From the NCBI GenBank assembly GCA_027576995.1, contig JANBQC010000109.1, forward strand, positions 1 to 58,630: a stretch of DNA of 58,630 nt, given 5' to 3'. This document shows, one piece after another, positions 51,840-58,630 of the stretch (position 1 is its first letter; every line of letters starts with the position of its first letter). The notes below the pieces were generated by a model. It did no database searches. It saw only the letters and a list, made by a program, of their open reading frames with translations, and was not told the DNA's origin. Source of the DNA: Dimargaris cristalligena (taxonomy: Eukaryota > Kickxellomycota > Dimargaritomycetes > Dimargaritales > Dimargaritaceae). A program made the translations under genes and the position numbers.

Positions 51840-54223
51840 TTAATTAGAGCTATCCAGCGGGTGTAAGCCTTCAATCCGCTCCCGGCGCCCATCAGGGAAC
51901 CATTTTTCGCAGAAGCCCAATTGCAAATACTCCCAGTATTCAAAGTCGAGCTTACCACCCCGGGTATGCCTGATTTGGTCGGCTGCATACATATATTCGG
52001 TCCAGCCCATATCGCGGTGAGTCTTGGATGTATCACCATTGACGAATACGATGGCTATTGTAGGTGGACACACGAGCGACAGTTTGACATTGCCGTCGGG
52101 GTACGCTTGGACCATCGATCCGTCGCCCATTTCGCGCTCCAGTTTTCCGTTGGCATGGCACTTTTCCTACATCGCACAGTAACCAATTTATAGGAAGGTG
52201 GAAGCATTTGCGTATAATTAGCTCAGTAGAATCCAAAAATGCATTGGAGCATAGCTTAAATACGAGGCATCCCATTAAATCAAAATCTGGACTTGCCATA
52301 TTGTAGGGATCGTATTTCACGCTAAAAGAAAAAAATAATACTTATGAGATGTTCCCCATAGCGAGGGGGTTCGGTTAAGGTTTGCATAGTAAACATCAAC
52401 ACAACGGTGCTTACCTTGACAAAGTCGAGTGACAGTTGCAGCTGGGCTAGTGCCTTCGTTAGCGCCTGGCGTTGGGGTTCCCATTGGCTATGGTCCGGCA
52501 TTGATGCGGGACTGGATATTCGCCCTTCCGAGAAAGGACTGGTCATCCCGAAAGAAGGCGCTTGCCACGTTGATGACAGAATTGGTCGACCCTCACTGGT
52601 ATGCTCGTGGGCTGCGTGAATAGGCGGCTGATGTAGCGCCGATGCGGGGGATATGTAGTCAGCGGAACCAAACCCAGTATGGTTGACTCGGGGCCCTGAA
52701 GCTATATGCGGAATTTCCGATTGAGCCCTCTGGCCTTGCAATAGCCGGTTTTCATGGATGAGGTTATTAATTCGAACCTGCTGGTCGTGAATCGTTTCCA
52801 AGTAGGTGGTATTTTTCGCCCGGGCTTCGGCTAGATCATGTTCGGCCTGTTCAAGAGTATCCTGAAATTCCCGTGAACGCTCCCTAAACTGGGCCTGTAG
52901 TTTAAGTAGATCGAGTTGGAGTGATTCGATTTCCAGTCGGGCTCGATTTAAGTCCTGGCGTTGCTGCAACCGTTGCTCAATGCGTGAGGGCATGGTCTTC
53001 GCTGCCTTAGACTGGGAGGTGGTAACCGGTAGTGGAGGCAAGGCATGGGATGGAGGTGGTCGTTCTATAGGATGAGTCGGGGCCAGGTCGACTGTTTTAT
53101 TTTTCTCGGGTATGGCGGGACCAATATTATTATCACGAAGGTTAGCGGGCAGTTGTGCCGAAGGTTCGGAAAAACAACGACTGGGCGCAGTCGGTAACCT
53201 GGCGGGGCGTGGGATTCGACTGTTGGTGGCCTGAGGGGTAGTCATGAAATTGATGGTGGATGGCAGCTGCAATTTGGTAGTGGTATGCATAGAATGCACT
53301 CCGGAAGCGTCGATAGAGGTGCGAGTCCCGTACGAAGGAGCGACAGGCTCGTCCAAACTGTTTAATTGAGCGGATTCTTGCGATACAGGTGGCATAACAA
53401 ATTGAACCCGCCGTGGGGACGAAGTATCCTCATCAGTATCCGAAGCGGCATCGGCATCTGGTCCACTATCGCTCCGGTTATTCAACGTATGGAATCCCGT
53501 CGTAGAATGAGCCGGGTGGGTCATCGTCTTGGATACGAGAGGCGTGACTGCTGCTATTGCGGTAAGGCGGCCTCTCGTCATGAACATAGCGGCCCGGGTT
53601 GGATTCCGGCCGGGTTGAAATGTTTGGAATACGGGAGTGATGGGGGAATCCTTCACTATGGCAGGCTGCCCCCCCACGCTCAAAGTGGCCGCCGCCGTCG
53701 CCGCCGGGGGGATTGGCGGCCTGCCGGTACGCGGTACCACGGCTATAAAAGAACTACCGCCTAATGAATCGGGCACGGCCGGACTTTCAAACGGTAAAAA
53801 GGATATGACTTCCGTTAGATCATCGGGTGGTGAATCCATATCGGCACCGGAAAAATCCGACCCATAGGGACTAGACCCGGACTGTTCCCCCGCCGATGAT
53901 AAGGCATGGTAGTCGTTGGAAATATAAAGGATTGGAATGGGTGAGGTGTTTTCCCCATCGGTAGGGGCCGGCGTGACGGGGGATAAATGACGTGAGATAG
54001 GGGGCTGGGGAGGCGAGCGCAGCTCCATACGGGGGTGGGGCGGGGAGGGTTGGATTACATCGAGTTGTTCGGACACGACGGCTTCCAAGGTCATGAAGGT
54101 TTGCAGTTTTTGGTGACGGACTCGCTCGCGGAGCTGGTAGAGATGTTCCCGCGTTAACGTACGCGGAGTTTTATCCTCATTTCCATTGGGGTCCGAATTC
54201 GGAGAAACCGTTTCCTCGAGCAT
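51840..54223 (-). CDS. SAS-4/CPAP-like protein with TCP10 G-box domain
   Basis: Two exons: 54223-52415 (603 codons) and 52166-51840 (109 with stop). The intron is about 248 nt, donor GTAAGC, acceptor GATGTAG, phase 0. The product is about 711 aa. Residues 1-400 are disordered and Ser/Pro/Thr-rich. A long coiled coil covers about 405-510 (RIEQRLQQRQDLNRARLEIE onwards). The C-terminal exon carries beta-strand repeats of the G-box type: GKLEREMGDGS, AYPDGNVKLS, FVNGDTSKTHRDMG, TEYMYAADQIRHT and EKWFPDGRRERI. They match the TCP10_C/CPAP pattern (x-NGD-x, YYYA-x-A-x-T-x-HT, EKHFPDG). In animals this domain binds STIL/Ana2 and builds centrioles. In a fungus it would point to a spindle-pole or relic-centriole role. 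The acceptor could also be six bases further in (GAAAAG); both keep the frame. Coiled coil plus C-terminal G-box equals CPAP order. Confidence 0.68.
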
Positions 54224-54708
54224 CGGGTTGAACGTGAGTGGTTATAGGGACAAATGTGAAGCGGAGGCAGACCAAGTAGTTTGAAAAAATACATAAATAG
54301 GAATAATAGTTGACGAATGGTGGAGTAGGGGATACACACCAGCAGCCCTGTACAAGTGGAAAAATAAGTCCTGGCGAATAGTAGAAAGTGAATGCGGACA
54401 TGTTTACCCGTGTTGAGCTCACTATTTTCATTTTCGTAGTGAGGGGCTTGATAACTCAACGGATGCCGTTAAACCTACTCACACTGCTATCCAATAAAAT
54501 GCAAGCATAGGGCAAACCCCACCCGCGGCTTCTCTGGTAAAAAGGGGCAGGTTTGTGGATCGAACCATCGAGCACCGAGAGTTATTCTTTGGTGTGAAAT
54601 ACCATAGCCATTCTTCAATTATAGCTATGTTGTGGTGTGGCAGAGCGACTAATATAGTAATAGGCATGAATGCCTTATAATCAAAGAGATAGTAAAGTCG
54701 AACTTTAA

Positions 54709-54736
54709 GAATAACTAAGATAACTAAGATAACTGT
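54709..54736. repeat. Short 10-bp tandem repeat
   Basis: About three units of ATAACTAAGA. Confidence 0.8.
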
Positions 54737-57176
54737 AGGCAAAACTGCCGGTACAGTTCAGAAGAATGAAAAAAGAGATGTTTTATTAAGAGTTGCGATT
54801 CTTGAAGGTATTTATACTTAGAAAGTGGTTGAAGTTCAACCTACGTAGTATTACTGTTGGGGTTGATAAATAATGATGAGTTTACGAATATATCTGGCTA
54901 ATGATGATATCAAATATAAATGCGAGTGATATTTGATGTATCTTTTACTTGCTATGATATTACAAGGCTGTAAAATAATAAATCGAGACTTCACTGATAA
55001 AAGGATATAGTAATGAGAACTGATTAATAAAGAAATACTGTGGTTAACTAAGTAGTCTCAGGTCCTACCACAACAGCTATTAGTCATGCTAAATGAATGG
55101 CATAGGAGGAACAGCAGATAGCAAGCCTTCAGGGCCTAAAGCTCTTATTAAACGGGATATGTTTTACCCCTAGTAAGTATGGCTCAAGCAGCCAATCTGT
55201 TGAACCTTATCCACAAGCTTACCAATGGCCAATCTTACTATTTGGCGCTTATTAGCTGACCATACATATACCGAGGTGACAATCACTCTACCATAGTTTG
55301 GTCGCTCTATCAGCTATACCACTGCTATTTGTCGGACTCTATCCATCCAGCCCATCTTGGACTTCAACCTTTTTTCCTAGTCATTCGCAATTCACCCAGT
55401 GCCGTGATTGCTCTTAAAATATCCAACAATAAGACATGAAAGTGCACTGGATTCCCCTTAGGCGAAGGGCATTACCCACCACTTCTCGGCCACTAGATTA
55501 GTGCCCTTGCCTCAACCGCTGAGATACCCAACCATGGCCCCTCTCGCTCAGGTTCCACCTTTTCACAATTGACACTTTAGTTCGTTTCACAGACAAAGTG
55601 TCAACCAGAATTTTGTGCTATTGTATAGCCTGATATATATATATAATGTTATAATTACATATAGAAGTGTTTGGCATATGGTCAAAGAAGGGTTACTATG
55701 CTTTTACTTCAGCCTCGACTTATATCAATATTGCTCTATTGTATAGGTGGAAATGGGGCATAGCGATTGGGTTGGGTGGGGGTACTTTCTAGATTATTGC
55801 GCAAGGGCCCGGGGTGGAATTATTTATAGAAAATTAATATGGTTTTTAATATCCCTGTGTAATCTCAGGTATTTTTATTGAATACCAAACTGACAAATGG
55901 CCGACTGCAACTATCAATCAAAGGGTTGAAAATAGACTAGAGCGCAATAAATCAATGCGGGGATTGAAAGGGCTGAAATACTTGAAGGAAATCGAACAGG
56001 GCATGGCGTGGGTTAAATACCTTTTAAATTGTAAAGTGACCCTACTAATCTCAGTTTGAAGCATAACACATTGAAGGAAATTTCCGGCCGGGACACTCTA
56101 GCTATACAGATACACACATCATAATTTAGGGACATTAGCTATACCCAAATGTTTCCCCTCCCCGAGTGCTTCCGGTAACGGTGCCAACCCACAACTCAGC
56201 CACAAGACCCCCCCCCCCAAATACAAATAATATTACTAGGAATTAATGTGTGGCATTAGCGTTGTTTTCCCAGGATTGGAAGAGCTGGGTAATGCGCCCC
56301 TCCATCCCCAAAAATATATATACAAGAGTTGCAAGTTTAAGACATCGAATACCCCCTTCATTAATTAACTAAGTTCGCTTACATTGGGGGATTAAATGCT
56401 TAAACTGAACTCAGTCCCTCAAACCTTCGGATATGACTCGAGGTGTGCGCTACATGACTCAGTTAACATAGTATGGCTACATAATTATGGAAAGACAACC
56501 TTTATCTAGACTATTCATATAAATCACCGAGTATATTGAATCAGATGTATGTGGGGTCTAACTTAACCGGTTTGCCATTAGGGCACATGGTGGCCGATGG
56601 GGTTTTAAGCCGAATGATCGAGGGCGATCAAACATCGTGGTTGTTAGAGCAGAGATGGCCCAAATGCGATTAGCACGATTCACCGGAGTATCCTCCAAAA
56701 AACCAAGCCGGACGCATATCTTTCCCTCGTGTGGCGCAGAAATCAAATTATATAGGCAGAACCAGATGAGATTATCCGTAGTATCACCCCGCCCTTCCGT
56801 CGGCCATAAGTAGGGATCACCAGCCCCCATATTGATCGTGTTGAACATCGATCACCCGATACTACAAAGAGTCAAGCCCAATACAACCGGCGATTCGTAA
56901 GACAGTTAACCTTGTCGAAACTGTCTTTTAATACTGCCTGTACATTCGTTGGTAGTTGATAGTTGGGTTAGGAAGCAGAACCCAAGGAATATAGGTAATA
57001 GTCAATATAGTTATCGCAACGATTTACCCTTGCATGAGACACTCCCTTGGCCCATCGAATCCAAGCATATTAGACCATTTGGAATAACTATTTCCTCGTC
57101 GCCTATGCCATCAAACGTACGAAAGTTAGGGAAGCCCACGCAGAGAATGAGTAACCTGCGCTCATATTCTAGTGAA

Positions 57177-57184
57177 TATATAAA
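57177..57184 (+). promoter_or_regulatory. TATA box
   Basis: TATATAAA on the plus strand about 190 bases before the secreted-protein start at 57374. Likely its promoter. Confidence 0.45.
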
Positions 57185-57373
57185 CCAGTCCACATATTCT
57201 CTCGATTTTTACAGTATCTAGCTTTACATCATAGTCATTCCATCATTCGCCTGACCTTTCTTTCCTCACCCCCTTTACTAATACAAATCGAATAGGTCAA
57301 TTATTTACCCTTGCAGTACTACATTTCTCCCAACACTACTCAGTCTTATTACCGTAGAGCCACCTTCTCAACC

Positions 57374-57784
57374 ATGAAGTGGCTCATCTCCCTCCTTCTG
57401 ACCACAGCTCTTGTTGCCACTATGGGAATGACTGCCGCAACGATTCCTGAAACCCACCGTGCTGTCGCGCCGATGGCCAAGGGCGCACTTGGTATGCTTC
57501 ACACTAAGCTCCTGACTGCGCCGCAAGATTTGTTACACCGTCGGGGATATCACAACTACACCCCTGAGCATCGTCGTCGCCTGGCCCTCTCTAAAAAACC
57601 TTGCGAGTCTCTGGTCAAGCGGACACCTATTCCAATGCCTGTCCCAAAATCATCCGGAGATAACTCTGGTGATTCGGGCCAAAATAAAGTGCGAGCTACT
57701 GGCTATAACAATCTCCATATATTTACTCCGATACTAATTGGGAGCTCAGATTCCAAATATCTCAATTTTTCTTTAGCTTTCTGA
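57374..57784 (+). CDS. Small secreted protein with dibasic processing sites
   Basis: Frame of 136 residues from the ATG at 57374 (CAACCATGAAG). The frame opens 21 codons earlier without an ATG. A strong signal peptide covers 1-23 (MKWLISLLLTTALVAT, cleavage near TAA). The mature part is basic and has Kex2-like sites: HRR at 55-57, HRRR at 66-69, KK at 74-75 and VKR at 81-83. There is one Cys (77) and one early N-glycosylation site (NYT, 61-63). After KR come a Pro-rich and a Ser/Gly/Asp stretch. The last 30 residues (from NKVRATGYNN) are less protein-like and may be intron read-through, so the true 3' end is uncertain. No family recognised. Could be a processed peptide precursor or an effector-like protein. 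Confidence 0.6.
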   Translation: MKWLISLLLTTALVATMGMTAATIPETHRAVAPMAKGALGMLHTKLLTAPQDLLHRRGYHNYTPEHRRRLALSKKPCESLVKRTPIPMPVPKSSGDNSGDSGQNKVRATGYNNLHIFTPILIGSSDSKYLNFSLAF

Positions 57785-58630
57785 GTTACAGTACTGGCCC
57801 ATCCATTCGTCAAAGATATATTTGCAAGGCCCTAATTACCCAATCTTACTACGGTTTGCCACTTGCATAGAGTTTTCCTATTCTCTTGTTTATGTATTAA
57901 ATATATATATATGAGGTTACCAAGCTAGTGCAATCTCTTTTCAAGCATACCTTATCAATAAATACAACCTGTCATATTTATTATATAGAGTGTGTAGTCT
58001 ACTGGTCCAATATTAATGAGGTATCTTGGTTATTGACACATTACTTTAGTGCTCAAGCTATAAGTAAAAACCTTGCCCTAATATTTGTACTAGAGGTTGC
58101 TTCCAACCCAGTTCATCTATACAGTTTTTTATTTCTATATTAAAGCATACCTGAAGGTGGCCTGATTACTTTGCAGGGCCTAATTAGTTGAGTGCTCACT
58201 CAGAGAAGGTGACTGTTGTACTGCCATAGGCAGGAATGGGTTTTCTGTTCCATAAGTATAAATAGTTATTAAGCCACCAACACACTACCCCAGTTCTCAA
58301 ACCCCCATAAGCTTACTACTATGAGAAGTTTTGCTTGATAGCACAGTCACCACTACCACGATCTTCTCCTATTTTAGTTATATTTTGTTTCATTTCTTGT
58401 TGTGCCTCATTTAACTTCACAAATGCTTAATACTACCATACAACAGTAGGTATGTTGGCCCTCCTAATCCAACTTGATCTAGACTTAATGATCACTAACC
58501 CTTATTAGACCTTATAGTACTATATTAACCCTCCCATAGGCACCCCTGGTACTCTGGGATCATCATTTAGTATATGACCCTTCTCCTTATGGCGCCAACA
58601 CGTTGCACCAATCACACAACCTGCTGATCC
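57785..58630. other. Right-edge spacer
   Basis: AT-rich, only short frames. If the secreted gene at 57374 has further exons they could lie here, but I could not place them. Confidence 0.4.

Larger units (their letters stand above)
54224..57373. other. Long AT-rich spacer (3.1 kb)
   Basis: No confident gene. Very AT-rich between 54.8 and 55.1 kb. Holds a short tandem repeat of about 10 bp (AATAACTAAG type) at 54709-54736. A 96-codon minus-strand frame with a real ATG (56848-56558, starts MFNTINMGAGDPYLWP) reads somewhat like protein, but has no family or splice support. Confidence 0.45.

Noticed and set aside
52167..52321. Extra middle exon of the SAS-4-like gene after a TTTTCTTTTAG acceptor
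   Set aside because: In the phase required by the upstream exon it reaches a TGA after 13 codons. Direct joining to the exon at 52166 keeps the frame and completes the G-box. An alternative isoform with that short end remains possible.
1..58630. CRISPR array, bacterial operon, rRNA cluster, retroelement with reverse transcriptase
   Set aside because: No spaced identical repeats, no Shine-Dalgarno or polycistronic packing, no rRNA-like or RT-like coding stretch was found on either strand.

Overview
The window looks like nuclear DNA of an early-diverging, zygomycete-grade fungus. Genes are spaced 0.3 to 3 kb apart. Gene bodies are GC-rich and proline-rich, and spacers are AT-rich. Introns are mostly 120 to 375 nt, GT-AG, and starts carry eukaryotic CACCATGG or GCCATGG contexts. 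The gene set (Hel2-type RING protein, Ngl2-type nuclease, DOT1, a DASH Spc19 candidate) is fungal. A SAS-4/CPAP-type G-box protein and several candidate secreted proteins are compatible with Zoopagomycota/Kickxellomycotina. That placement is an inference. No rRNA, tRNA, CRISPR array, plasmid origin or bacterial operon was seen.

Layout: MCM5 (1.8-4.0 kb, -), Ngl2-like RNA exonuclease (4.6-6.3, -), SLC35F-type transporter (9.6-10.8, +), DOT1 methyltransferase (12.4-14.3, +), a frame-broken small secreted ORF (15.2-15.5, -), PPR protein (17.8-21.0, +), UPF3 (21.8-23.7, -), MPP6 (24.4-25.3, +), COPI zeta (25.9-26.5, -), coronin (27.1-29.4, +), a signal-peptide/F-box-like exon with a following ORF (31.6-33.3, +), an unrecognised spliced gene (34.2-34.6, +), Hel2/ZNF598 ligase (35.1-38.0, +), an eight-exon Spc19-like coiled-coil protein (38.7-41.2, -), a novel protein with NLS (43.1-44.3, +), a broken secreted ORF with two in-frame TAGs (45.8-46.4, -), a membrane J-protein (48.1-49.2, -), exosome subunit Rrp43 (50.4-51.6, +), a SAS-4/CPAP-like G-box protein (51.8-54.2, -) and a small secreted precursor (57.4-57.8, +).

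Five genes belong to RNA processing or surveillance: Ngl2-like, UPF3, MPP6, Hel2 and Rrp43. MPP6 and Rrp43 are parts of the same nuclear exosome system. Two more, Spc19-like and SAS-4-like, point to spindle and centrosome biology. The rest are ordinary housekeeping genes. The orientation of neighbours does not suggest co-transcription.

The accessory layer sits in the long spacers. It has four to five signal-peptide-bearing ORFs without recognisable function, two of them broken, and a family of about 145-bp elements with roughly 32-bp imperfect terminal inverted repeats. Three clear copies and one diverged copy of that element are present, and it looks like an undescribed MITE. All exon joins were made by eye from splice signals, reading phase and family similarity.
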